A DNA stretch of 64,000 bases from positions 75,497 through 139,496 of the forward strand of contig DAIRSI010000005.1 of NCBI GenBank assembly GCA_036804505.1, written 5' to 3'. The notes below the pieces were generated by a model that was given only the letters and a program-made list of their open reading frames with translations, was not told the DNA's origin and ran no database searches. Position 1 is the first letter of the stretch; every line of letters starts with the position of its first letter. The translations under genes and the position numbers were made by a program. This stretch comes from Phocaeicola_A sp036804505. Lineage in GTDB: Bacteria; Bacteroidota; Bacteroidia; Bacteroidales; Bacteroidaceae. Shown here in pieces: positions 28,489 through 36,841 of this stretch.

Positions 28489-29247
28489 ATGATAATCTAT
28501 ATATCCTGTGCAAAAATAATGACAGGCAACAATACTCAAGCCCTGTCTTTCGCTACTGAGCCCAAGTTCCAGCTCCAAGCCAACGAGAATGCCGTGCAGA
28601 TGGCAGCTTACTCTCCTACTCAGTTAAAAGAACTGCTGAAAACGAATGCTGACATCGCTCAGGAAAACTGGTCGCGTTACCAGCATTTCTTCGATCATGA
28701 AAACAAACGCGAACCAGCCGTATTTTCTTATGATGGCATGGTATTCCAAAAGCTTGCCCCCGAAAGCTTCTCAAAAGAAGAACTCCTCTACACCAACCAA
28801 CATCTGCTTATTGCGTCCTTTCTGTATGGCCTGCTCCGTCCGCTGGACTTGATAAAGAAATACAGACTAGAAGGCAACGTGCTGCTTCCCGAGAATAAAG
28901 GGGAAAGCATGTTCGACTATTGGAAGCCAATACTGACAGATTATTTCATCGAACAGATAAAAGCCGATGACGGCATTCTGGTGAATCTTGCCAGCGATGA
29001 AATGAAGAATCTGGTGGACTGGAAAAAAGTCGCCAAAGAAGTAAAAATAGTAACTCCTGAATTTCACATCATAAAAGACGGGAAAAAGAAAACCATCGTC
29101 ATCTATACCAAGATGTGCCGGGGTGCCATGACACGTTACATTCTGAAGAACCGCATCACCAATCCCGAGGAATTGAAGACTTTCGAGTTTGAAGGATTCC
29201 GTTGGAATCCCGAATCCAAAGGATTTGAGTTCTTGCTGGAAGCATAA
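28489..29247 (+). CDS. yaaA: Peroxide stress protein YaaA (DUF328/UPF0246)
   Basis: A 252-residue cytoplasmic DNA-binding protein of the YaaA family, which limits free iron under peroxide stress. Family features seen are ISCAKIM at the start, LYGLLRPLDLIKKYRLE in the middle, and LVNLASDEM. The usual length is 250-260. It starts 13 nt after the Nim-like gene and ends the run. Confidence 0.95.
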   Translation: MIIYISCAKIMTGNNTQALSFATEPKFQLQANENAVQMAAYSPTQLKELLKTNADIAQENWSRYQHFFDHENKREPAVFSYDGMVFQKLAPESFSKEELLYTNQHLLIASFLYGLLRPLDLIKKYRLEGNVLLPENKGESMFDYWKPILTDYFIEQIKADDGILVNLASDEMKNLVDWKKVAKEVKIVTPEFHIIKDGKKKTIVIYTKMCRGAMTRYILKNRITNPEELKTFEFEGFRWNPESKGFEFLLEA

Positions 29248-29386
29248 AAATGCTCCATAAACAAAGATTGTTGCGAAGTCGACATTCCGTCATCCTGCGC
29301 AGTTGATTATATACAAAAAGCATTCTCTGCCTGAGAGAAAGTTCTTTTCTCTGGCAGAAAAACTTGTTTTTTATTATTTGAACTGC

Positions 29387-29394
29387 TATATTTG
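29387..29394 (+). promoter_or_regulatory. -7 promoter element
   Basis: TATATTTG, a full TAnnTTTG match, 14 nt before the ATG at 29409. No well-spaced TTTG at -33 is visible. Confidence 0.5.
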
Positions 29395-29408
29395 GAGAAA
29401 ATATATAT

Positions 29409-29711
29409 ATGAGTATAAAAGCTGCTATATACACATTTATCGGTTTCTTGTTGAACTTTGCATTGTTTATTCTCGTAATAAATCACAGCAAAGGATGGAG
29501 TCTTTTCTTCTTCCTTATGTCAGGTGTCTTCTTTTACGTCATGATGAATATTCTTTTTAGTACAGACTATTACGAAAAAGCAGAACGTAAAAAACGTGAA
29601 GAAAATGCTAAGAGACCAATCATTATAAAAGGGGAAATAACGATAACCACTTCTACGAATCCTAAGATTAATCCAAACAAAAAGGGCAAGATTCTCACTA
29701 AAAGGTTTTAA
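29409..29711 (+). CDS. Small two-helix membrane protein, unknown function
   Basis: A 100-residue protein not recognised as a known family. Two hydrophobic segments (about 7-24 and 30-48) are followed by a basic cytoplasmic tail (YYEKAERKKREENAK) and a Thr/Lys-rich C-terminus. A -7 promoter element sits just upstream. It could be a small membrane-stress or envelope protein, but there is no direct evidence. Confidence 0.65.
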   Translation: MSIKAAIYTFIGFLLNFALFILVINHSKGWSLFFFLMSGVFFYVMMNILFSTDYYEKAERKKREENAKRPIIIKGEITITTSTNPKINPNKKGKILTKRF

Positions 29712-29736
29712 ATGCCTGTTTTTTCCTTTTGGAACA

Positions 29737-29768
29737 TTTGTTATAAAAATTCATTCACTGTATATTTG
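29737..29768 (+). promoter_or_regulatory. Complete Bacteroidetes promoter without an obvious gene
   Basis: TTTG (29737-29740), 20 bp, TATATTTG (29761-29768): both elements perfect and ideally spaced. The next plus-strand reading frame is only a 21-codon one at 29786. The transcript would run antisense to the degraded gene at 29796-29956. Confidence 0.65.
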
Positions 29769-29795
29769 TTTGAAAATATAATTCAATGAGATATT

Positions 29796-29956
29796 TTATC
29801 CGCCTTCCTCTTCCGATGATTCAGACGAAGAGTTGTTTTGATGCGTCTTAGAGCCTTTCCAAGTAAAAAAACGACTCAGGAAGAAACAATATCAGGAAGT
29901 AATATTGAGTGTAACGACACCATGCCGGCGATGTAGATTGTGATGAGTGTCGTCAT
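29796..29956 (-). pseudogene. Frameshifted small membrane-protein gene
   Basis: On the minus strand an ATG at 29956 opens MTTLITIYIAGMVS, a hydrophobic start. A different frame then gives FFLSRFFTWKGSK and ends NNSSSESSEEEGG and a stop at 29796-29798, a coherent acidic tail. The two parts are out of frame (161 bp, not a multiple of three), and a T7 run lies between them. This looks like a small two-segment membrane protein broken by an indel. Family unknown. Confidence 0.4.
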
Positions 29957-29976
29957 ATCAATATTTTTTGCTTTTA

Positions 29977-30007
29977 TTTGTTGTTTCAATTTTAATTTAT
30001 ATATTTG
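29977..30007 (+). promoter_or_regulatory. Complete Bacteroidetes promoter
   Basis: TTTG (29977-29980), 19 bp, TATATTTG (30000-30007). It would start a transcript near 30014, giving a leader of about 90 nt before the small gene at 30106. Confidence 0.7.
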
Positions 30008-30050
30008 CAATGGATTTGGTCATTACGTAAGTTTTGACCGGAACCTCCCT

Positions 30051-30072
30051 GAAGCCGTGTTATAACGGCTTC
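30051..30072 (+). promoter_or_regulatory. Leader hairpin upstream of small membrane protein
   Basis: GAAGCCGT pairs with ACGGCTTC around a 6-nt loop, followed by a short T-rich stretch (TTTAC). It may be an attenuator or the 3' end of a roughly 60-nt leader RNA. Confidence 0.4.
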
Positions 30073-30105
30073 TTTACTTATTGCTATATTAATCGTTTAC
30101 TTTTT

Positions 30106-30291
30106 ATGAAAAAGGATATGATTGAGATTCTGCTTATAATGATGTCGTGGCCGCTTGCCAATCTTATACTGGCATTCCTCCTCATTCCCCCCTCATGGCA
30201 TGGTGACAAAGCAAAGCAAGCCTATTGGATGTCGGCATTCATGACCCCGTTCTTTGCTATTCCATTCGTCTATTTCCTTTGGAAGTGCTAA
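30106..30291 (+). CDS. Small two-helix membrane protein, unknown function
   Basis: A 61-residue protein. I start it at the ATG at 30106 (MKKDMIEILLIMMSW), since the upstream in-frame extension to 30034 falls in the leader with its hairpin. Two hydrophobic segments are separated by a polar loop (PPSWHGDKAKQAYW). It has its own perfect promoter and is followed by a strong terminator, so it is probably a real gene. No family recognised. Confidence 0.6.
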   Translation: MKKDMIEILLIMMSWPLANLILAFLLIPPSWHGDKAKQAYWMSAFMTPFFAIPFVYFLWKC

Positions 30292-30365
30292 AATCGTTTT
30301 GAAATTTTAATATTTCTTTGCGGCGATTAATTTTACGACAAAAGTAAAAAAATATTGACATACCA

Positions 30366-30401
30366 AAAGCTGTAACATTCTCACTAGAACGTTACAGCTT
30401 T
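30366..30401. terminator. Rho-independent terminator, bidirectional
   Basis: A 16-bp stem with one mismatch (AAAGCTGTAACATTCT / AGAACGTTACAGCTTT) and a 4-nt loop, lying between the small membrane gene and the convergent PPOX gene. Confidence 0.8.
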
Positions 30402-30463
30402 CAAAACATATAACTAATAACAAAACTATCCCTATCGAAAACACTGTTGACTAATAAACTATT

Positions 30464-30952
30464 TCAGAATTTGATTTTTATAGGATTTCCTCCGCCACCA
30501 TTAATGGTAGCATCAGCATTTTTTAAATAATATACTACCGTATTGTTGTCTGTTGCAGAATACATCTTCTTCAACCCCGGCATGGTATCCAGCATACTCT
30601 GCTTGGCCTCCACCCTATTATCCTCTACCAGTTCCGCATTGATTCGAATCCACTGGTTGCCGTTGATAGCACAAATGCATACTTTAGGATTGACGTTTAT
30701 CTGCTTTGCCACGTTTTTCTTTCTTCCTGTCTGAATGTAGAGGTTCCCGTCGTAAATATTAAGGGAACCGAATGGACGAGCCTGAGGTCTGTCACCATCT
30801 ACCGTAGCAAGGAAATAGCAGGGACACTTCTTCAGAAAGTCAAACACTGTCTTGATGGATTCTGCCCTATTCTCTGAAGGAGTTGATGATGTCTGTGCAT
30901 AAATGAGCGTACCGCTTAAAACGAACAGCAGCAATATGAATATTTTTTTCAT
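30464..30952 (-). CDS. Exported PPOX-fold (pyridoxamine 5'-phosphate oxidase-like) protein
   Basis: A 162-residue protein with a clear signal peptide (MKKIFILLLFVLSGTLIYAQ), then a split-barrel domain: CPCYFLATVDGDRPQARPFG, LYIQTGRKKNVAKQI, NPKVCICAINGNQWIRI. This domain normally binds FMN or F420 in the cytoplasm, so an exported copy is unusual. It is the last gene of a three-gene minus-strand run, 12 nt after the CE1 esterase. Confidence 0.85.
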   Translation of the reverse strand: MKKIFILLLFVLSGTLIYAQTSSTPSENRAESIKTVFDFLKKCPCYFLATVDGDRPQARPFGSLNIYDGNLYIQTGRKKNVAKQINVNPKVCICAINGNQWIRINAELVEDNRVEAKQSMLDTMPGLKKMYSATDNNTVVYYLKNADATINGGGGNPIKIKF

Positions 30953-30964
30953 GACACTAATTTT

Positions 30965-32194
30965 TTATTTAAATAATCTTTGGGCAAACATGGTGAGATA
31001 AACTCTCCAATTACGCCAAATGTGACCGCCATCACTCTCATAATATTCATACTTATAACCTTGCTTGTCGAGATACTTGCGATAGTCGGCATTGGCTTTA
31101 TACAAGAAGTCGGCATTACCGATTGCTATCCAATAGAGTTTCGGATTACCTGCAAACAAGGCCTTGAGCTGCTTTGCCACAACCGGGTCGGCATCAGCTT
31201 GAGGGGTATTGGCATCAGAAAGCTGGAAGTTATTCTTCAATGACACGGCTGCAGAGAACAAGCCTACATAATCGAACTTGTCAGGATACAGTTTGGAAAT
31301 ACTGAAGGAATGACCGCCTCCCATGGAAAGGCCACAGATGGCACGGTTCTTCTTGTCTTTCAAGACATTGTAATGACTCTCCACATATTTGATGATGTCC
31401 GGAAAACTAGCTTCCATAGAGGCTACCGGTTTGGATGTGGCATGTCCCATGAACGAAGGCTTGTACATACCCTTTGACCATTCACCCGGAGCCGCTTCGC
31501 AGTTAGGATTACCGTTAGGCATTACCACAATCATCGGCTTTGCCTTACCTGCTGCAATCAGATTATCAAGAACTTGAGCGGCACGACCCAATGTAGGCCA
31601 GGCCTCTTCGTCACCTCCCGCTCCATGAAGCAGATAAAGAACCGGATATTTGCCGCCTTTATCATAGCCTGCAGGAATGTAGACCGTCATTCTTCTCTTC
31701 ATTTTGAGCGTAGGACTGTCATACCATACCTTCGACATATTTCCATGCTTCACTGCATTTACGCTGTAAAGGTCGCCTTTATCGCCTTTATCTTTTGTTA
31801 TAATGAAAATGTTCATATAAGTGGCAATATCCCTGCACATATACACATTGGATGGATCCAGATAATCCATGCCGTTCACCTTGAACTTATAGGAATAAAG
31901 TTCGGGGGCCAGAGACTCACTGGTATAGGTCCACACTCCATTCTTATCCTCTGTCAAATCCACGAGTCCGGGTTGGTCCGTTTCACCTCGGGGAGTCTGT
32001 ACCTTCACATTGGGAAGAAAATCACCCGTTATCTGAACCCTCACTGCTTTGGGAGCAAGGAGACGGAAAGTAACTGTACCGTCATTGTTCACTTCAGGAG
32101 AAACAATGTCATTTCCCGAGAAAAGTGCCTGCTGAGCGAATGCTACTGTTGCCAGCAACACTGCTATAGCCATACTAAATAATCTTTTGTTCAT
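30965..32194 (-). CDS. CE1-like esterase with N-terminal CBM48-like domain
   Basis: A 409-residue exported serine esterase. Signal peptide at 1-20. An N-terminal immunoglobulin-like domain (about 25-125; FRLLAPKAVRVQITGDF, ELYSYKFKVNG) resembles CBM48. The catalytic alpha/beta hydrolase has YLLHGAGGDEEAW, the nucleophile Ser290 in GLSMGGG, and His391 in GGHIWRNW; Asp362 is a likely third residue. It probably releases acetyl or feruloyl groups from plant polysaccharides. It lies between the MBL hydrolase and the PPOX gene. Confidence 0.92.
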   Translation of the reverse strand: MNKRLFSMAIAVLLATVAFAQQALFSGNDIVSPEVNNDGTVTFRLLAPKAVRVQITGDFLPNVKVQTPRGETDQPGLVDLTEDKNGVWTYTSESLAPELYSYKFKVNGMDYLDPSNVYMCRDIATYMNIFIITKDKGDKGDLYSVNAVKHGNMSKVWYDSPTLKMKRRMTVYIPAGYDKGGKYPVLYLLHGAGGDEEAWPTLGRAAQVLDNLIAAGKAKPMIVVMPNGNPNCEAAPGEWSKGMYKPSFMGHATSKPVASMEASFPDIIKYVESHYNVLKDKKNRAICGLSMGGGHSFSISKLYPDKFDYVGLFSAAVSLKNNFQLSDANTPQADADPVVAKQLKALFAGNPKLYWIAIGNADFLYKANADYRKYLDKQGYKYEYYESDGGHIWRNWRVYLTMFAQRLFK

Positions 32195-32255
32195 AGTAAT
32201 ATCGATTTTAATTTATATATGATTGTCGCTGCGTCAAAAAGTTTAAAACGATTAA

Positions 32256-33095
32256 TCATTTTACACCTTCTTTGCTATTATAGTTAATTCGAACTCCGAA
32301 ATCATTGACAATTGTATCAAGACCTATCATGCCATGAGGATTCTTCTCTCCTACACGTTTTCCCGAAAGGATGTCATTGCAGAGACCTATCATATCTTTC
32401 AACCGCTGGAGAGTTTCAGGATTCTTGCCCATATAATGTCCCGGATACATAAATTTAATGTTTTCCTTTTCCATGATACTGCTAATACGCTGGCAAGTGC
32501 TGAGTACCGTGGATATATTGGTTGTAACCAACAGATTGCCACTTCCGAAAGCATCTCCACTGAAACCATATCCAGCCGCCTTGTCAAAGAAAACAGTAGA
32601 GCCTGGAGTATGTCCGGGAGCAAAGCGTACTTCTATCTGACGACCACCCAAATCTATCACCTCACCGTCTTTCAGATAGCAAATTTCTCCTTTGTATTGA
32701 GGCATCATCTGAGGAATATTCACTACATCGGCAGCATTGAGATATAATTTAGGGAAATACTTGATGGCTTCACCGGTATGGTCAGGATGTACATGAGTAG
32801 CAATTAATGTGACAGGTTTGGTTGTCAGTTTGGCTACAATATTGTCCAAATCAGCAATCTTGGTTCCGGCATCCAAAAGGATGGCACGGTCGTTTCCTTC
32901 AATAAGATAGAGACTTTCATTGGCCATGAGATGACCGTTTCCTTCCCATGTGTGGGCATCAATCTGACGGAACACTACATCATCATTCTTGAATACTTCT
33001 TTTTCCTGATAGGTCGAGGTATAGGGTTGCTGCGCCAAAGCAGCAAGGCCGGTGGTCAATAATACCGCCAGCAGAATCATTTTTCTGTTTTTCAT
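32256..33095 (-). CDS. Exported metallo-beta-lactamase-fold hydrolase
   Basis: A 279-residue zinc hydrolase with a signal peptide (ends AALAQ). The metal-binding motif HVHPDH is at 101-106; further ligands are in APGHTPGS, FSGDAFG and YPGHYMG. The family covers glyoxalase-II-like, quorum-quenching and other activities, so the substrate is open. First of three genes with the CE1 esterase (61 nt downstream) and the PPOX protein. Confidence 0.9.
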   Translation of the reverse strand: MKNRKMILLAVLLTTGLAALAQQPYTSTYQEKEVFKNDDVVFRQIDAHTWEGNGHLMANESLYLIEGNDRAILLDAGTKIADLDNIVAKLTTKPVTLIATHVHPDHTGEAIKYFPKLYLNAADVVNIPQMMPQYKGEICYLKDGEVIDLGGRQIEVRFAPGHTPGSTVFFDKAAGYGFSGDAFGSGNLLVTTNISTVLSTCQRISSIMEKENIKFMYPGHYMGKNPETLQRLKDMIGLCNDILSGKRVGEKNPHGMIGLDTIVNDFGVRINYNSKEGVK

Positions 33096-33263
33096 TTTAG
33101 ACTTATGTTTATTTATTCAATTCCATATCTAGTTTCAAAGTATCATAGTCAAGTAAGTAGCAAGAGAATATATGTTTTCATGTTCATATTCTACAGGAAA
33201 ACAATACAATTGCAAAATTAAAAGAATATTCAAGAAAAACATCACAACCCAAACAAATATTAA

Positions 33264-33422
33264 TCATTGCAAGTTTATAAGGCTTGGTGTACATCCGTTA
33301 ATACGTTTTTCATTTATGGTCCCCAAGTGTACGCATTCCCCATCGCAGCGCAGAAAGTAAAAGGTAAACACTATGCGAAAGGCATTGAGATGCCATCCGA
33401 GCCATACACATTATTCTTATAG
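33264..33422 (+). pseudogene. C-terminal gene remnant, unidentified
   Basis: An open plus-strand stretch with protein-like composition reads FFIYGPQVYAFPIAAQKV and KHYAKGIEMPSEPYTLFL before a TAG at 33420-33422. It has no start codon or upstream domain and looks like the last 50 residues of a larger protein. I cannot name the family. It marks decayed sequence at the left border of the restriction-modification operon. Confidence 0.4.
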
Positions 33423-33489
33423 CGCTCTATAAAAGACAATAATGCATTGTCCATATCTGTATATATTTATATAATCGGCTCAAATTGAT

Positions 33490-33681
33490 CTAATAATTAT
33501 ATTTTTTTACGTAATTATCTTTAAAGATTTCTTCGGCTTGCGTAGCTAATTCTCTCACCACAAGTGCGAGAATTCGTATTTTTGCTCCAGCTAATTCTCG
33601 CAGCAGTGTTGAGAGTTTTTTATTTCCAGCATAAGTCTCATAGAATCGTTTCATGAGGCTGTGTTTTGCCTTCCATCGCAC
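33490..33681 (-). CDS. Short hypothetical ORF downstream of the type III RM operon
   Basis: A 63-codon frame; an inner Met at codon 10 (MKRFYETYAGNKKLSTLLREL) is a likelier start. The product is basic and helical, with a loose internal repeat (LLRELAGAKI and VVRELATQAEE), and is not recognised. The DNA carries hairpins at 33548-33574 and 33593-33617, the second followed by T-runs. It may be a gene fragment. The stretch 33682-33777 shows nothing further. Confidence 0.3.
   Translation of the reverse strand: MRWKAKHSLMKRFYETYAGNKKLSTLLRELAGAKIRILALVVRELATQAEEIFKDNYVKKYNY
33548..33574. repeat. Inverted repeat
   Basis: AATTCTC (33548-33554) pairs with GAGAATT (33568-33574), extended inside by CAC/GTG after one mismatch, around a 5-nt loop. 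A second copy of AATTCTC lies at 33593-33599, pairing with GAGAGTT before a T6 run. Probably tandem hairpins, possibly a terminator on the plus strand. Confidence 0.45.
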
Positions 33682-33777
33682 CTTACTGAGTGGTTATTTC
33701 CATTTTGGAAACAGTCGTATCTCGATTGAGCTCACACCTGCTTATTAGGTCAGAGAAATAGCAAAATCCATCTTCAT

Positions 33778-36700
33778 TTATACTGTTCCCATCGCATCCA
33801 ACAGATCCTGATAGGAGGTCACATTCCAGTACTTCACGTGACTGGTGGAAATGTCATTGAACAATTTCTTTGCACATGCTATCTTTGCTTTTTCCACGCC
33901 ACGCAGATCCATGGAGTCCAGTGAGCCTTTAGTTTCTGCTATAAAGAAGATGTGCTTCACCGTTCCCTGCTTAAAGGCGATAGCCCAGTCAGGAGAATAG
34001 TGCCCCACCGGTGTCGGTATCTGAAATGAGCGTGGAAGCTTTGCATATACACTTACCTCTTCGGCTTCGTCCAAAGCTTCAGCAAACTTCTTCTCCGTAC
34101 TTTCTTTTGCCAGTCCGTCAGTAAAAACATAGTCTAGAATATGTTTCTTGGCTGGATAAGCTTTTTCAACACCTTGACTATGCTTTCCTTCCGTGAAGAT
34201 ATTCGTATCGTAAGTGTTCTCAGTCTTGTTATAACTGATATGCTCCACAATCATCGTAGCCTTCTGTTCCTTGATGAGTTTAATGACATTACGGATAAAC
34301 TCTTCCGGATTGTTTTTGAAACAATAAAGTTTCGATGTACTGATACCTTTTAGTATCTTCACCACTGTACGACGTGTCAGCGTGGCTCCGCGTGCTATTT
34401 CACCTACCAAATCATATTTCACTGTCGATGTGCATACTTCATTCAGTTGTTTGGTAGCTGTAGTCTTATCACCCGTAAACTCCAGTTCCGCGTCTCCTTG
34501 TGTTCCTGTGGTCACCACATATTTCAGTGTTTTTACCATCAGCTCCTTATTAATACTGTCAATGACTTTTTTAATCAGTTCGTCACTGTCATAGTGAACC
34601 GTATAAACATAGTGATGGTTAATCTCATTCCATAACCTTTTGAACTCCTCCTTATTTGCATTCTCATTGAGATGTTCATTCGGAACTTCGGCAGAAGCAT
34701 TACCATTTTCCACCATACCTTCCAGTACAGAGGGATCGTAAATACTCTGAATCAGTCGTTTTATTTCTTCCTGCATGGGCTGCAATTTCTTGCCTACAGG
34801 CACAAGTGTACCCACCTCAAGGTCGTCTCGATAAGATTGCAGAATGTTTCCCTTCTGGTCTATATAGTCATTGTCGAAAAGCCATGCCACGATGCTCACA
34901 GCCTCCTGATTACTGATGACGTGCTGTCCGCCCTCTATCTTTACCAACCTGCCTTCAAAGTATGCAATATTGGCCATTGTAGGACGTTCGCGCAAAGCCT
35001 CCTTCGTTTCCTTCTGGAGTGCATCTACGAAAGTACTATAGTTCTCATTGGCAATAACAGTCAGTTTATTGATATTGTGAACAACATCACCCAGTCGCTC
35101 ATAATCCATGCGGTTACCGTTCTGGTCCACACAGATACGAAGTCCGCGCCCAACCTCTTGTCGTTTGGCTGTCGCAGAATTAGCGTGTCTGAGCGTACAG
35201 ATCTGGAATACATTGGGATTATCCCATCCTTCGCGCAGCGCTGAATGCGAGAATATAAAGCGGGTAGGTTCATCAAAGCTCAGCAGTCGTTCCTTATTCT
35301 TGAGAATCAAGTCGTAAGCCGAAATATCGTTTGAGGTATCGTCACCGCGGCTTGTAGATGAGTTGACAGCATGTCCCTTCTTGTCGATAGAAAAATATCC
35401 GTTATGTACCTGAGTCACAGAGTCCCTACGAAGATATTTCTGATAATCATCTTCAAAGAGAGATAAGTTCTCATTCAGATAATGGGTATATTCTTCCTCG
35501 AACATCTTCCATAAGGGTCCATGTACCTCTTCATTATTTTCATCATAGCTCTTGTAGTTCGCCACTTCATCAATGAAGAACAACGATAGCGTCTTGATGC
35601 CCTGCTGAAACAAGGTCCGTTCTTTCTCGAAATGAGATTTCACGGTCTCTCTGATTTGTACGCGTTGTATGGTCTGTTCACTTACATCCCCCATCACTTC
35701 GCCCTTCTTCAGTGAATCACCATTTAGGAAGGTGATGGTATTGTTATAGGCATTGATGCTGCTGATGGTGAAATCCTTATATACGGGCAGTTGAGAAATA
35801 TCAAACAGCGAATCACCCTGCTCGAATTGATGTGTTTCGCGTCGCGTGCTCTGTGCGCCCTTCACCTCCAGTTCCAGACGTACTACAGGGGCATGGTTCT
35901 TAGACAGAATGATATTGTCAAAATAGATATAACTGTTGGAGCCCAGCAGATTCTGCAGGGTGATGCCTTTCACCTGAATTTTCTTCACCAGTTTCTTCTT
36001 GTAGGCATCCAGGGCATCTAGGGCATAAATACAATTGTGTGCCGTCTTGTGGGTAGCCGAGTAGTTGAGCACAAACAGCGGCCTGAAGTTTTTCAGCGCT
36101 TTTTGTGTGGCAGCACCTTCCATCTTCTGTGGTTCATCCATCATAATGATGGGATGATTGGCTGCAATCACATCGATAGGTCTGCGACTTTGGAAATCGT
36201 CACGTTTGCTGTAGATGATACGGGCATCCTTGTTTTTGGCATCTTCCTTGAAAGATGTATTGAAAGCCTGAACATTGATAATCATCACATTGATGTTGGC
36301 ATCGGCAGAGAAACTGTCTATCTGTTGCAGGTTGCTGCTGTTATAGATGAAATAACGGGGCTTCTTACCGTATTGTTCCATGAAGTGCTCTTCCAGCATA
36401 TTGAAACTTTTGAGCACACCCTCACGAATGGCTATACTCGGAACTACCACGATGAATTTAGACCATCCATAGAGTTTGTTCAGTTCAAACATGGTCTTGA
36501 TATAGACGTAAGTTTTACCGGTACCCGTCTCCATTTCTATATCGAGAGAGCAGGCGCCCAATCCGTCCTGACGGACAAGATCCTTACTCTGAGGCACCTC
36601 GCTTGCCGCCTGAATGCTGCGGATATTGTCAAGCAGATGCTGGGCATCCAGTTCCACGTCCTGATTTCTGTAGCCCACGTATTCCTCTTCGTATAAAGTG

Positions 36701-36828
36701 TCCGATTCGCGTTTGCCCAAGTCACGGCGATAGGAAGAATCCTTCTTCGAAGGTTGCCCGTTGAATACATTGACCGTATTCTCCACAGCGTCCGTTTGGT
36801 ATTGTTGTATTTTGAATTTAAATTTCAT
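33778..36828 (-). CDS. Type III restriction endonuclease subunit (Res)
   Basis: A 1016-residue translocase-nuclease that works with Mod. I start it at the ATG at 36828 (MKFKFKIQQYQTDAV), 13 nt after the mod stop; a longer frame to 36933 only reads across the end of mod. The SF2 helicase has Walker A TGTGKT (101-106), motif II DEPQ (231-234) and motif VI QEVGRGLRICVD. The C-terminal PD-(D/E)xK nuclease is seen as SPDWAIAF (945-952) and FFIAETKG with Glu965 and Lys967. The gene is complete. It is the last of five genes in the operon. Confidence 0.95.
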   Translation of the reverse strand: MKFKFKIQQYQTDAVENTVNVFNGQPSKKDSSYRRDLGKRESDTLYEEEYVGYRNQDVELDAQHLLDNIRSIQAASEVPQSKDLVRQDGLGACSLDIEMETGTGKTYVYIKTMFELNKLYGWSKFIVVVPSIAIREGVLKSFNMLEEHFMEQYGKKPRYFIYNSSNLQQIDSFSADANINVMIINVQAFNTSFKEDAKNKDARIIYSKRDDFQSRRPIDVIAANHPIIMMDEPQKMEGAATQKALKNFRPLFVLNYSATHKTAHNCIYALDALDAYKKKLVKKIQVKGITLQNLLGSNSYIYFDNIILSKNHAPVVRLELEVKGAQSTRRETHQFEQGDSLFDISQLPVYKDFTISSINAYNNTITFLNGDSLKKGEVMGDVSEQTIQRVQIRETVKSHFEKERTLFQQGIKTLSLFFIDEVANYKSYDENNEEVHGPLWKMFEEEYTHYLNENLSLFEDDYQKYLRRDSVTQVHNGYFSIDKKGHAVNSSTSRGDDTSNDISAYDLILKNKERLLSFDEPTRFIFSHSALREGWDNPNVFQICTLRHANSATAKRQEVGRGLRICVDQNGNRMDYERLGDVVHNINKLTVIANENYSTFVDALQKETKEALRERPTMANIAYFEGRLVKIEGGQHVISNQEAVSIVAWLFDNDYIDQKGNILQSYRDDLEVGTLVPVGKKLQPMQEEIKRLIQSIYDPSVLEGMVENGNASAEVPNEHLNENANKEEFKRLWNEINHHYVYTVHYDSDELIKKVIDSINKELMVKTLKYVVTTGTQGDAELEFTGDKTTATKQLNEVCTSTVKYDLVGEIARGATLTRRTVVKILKGISTSKLYCFKNNPEEFIRNVIKLIKEQKATMIVEHISYNKTENTYDTNIFTEGKHSQGVEKAYPAKKHILDYVFTDGLAKESTEKKFAEALDEAEEVSVYAKLPRSFQIPTPVGHYSPDWAIAFKQGTVKHIFFIAETKGSLDSMDLRGVEKAKIACAKKLFNDISTSHVKYWNVTSYQDLLDAMGTV

Positions 36829-36841
36829 TTCTTTGGTAGAT

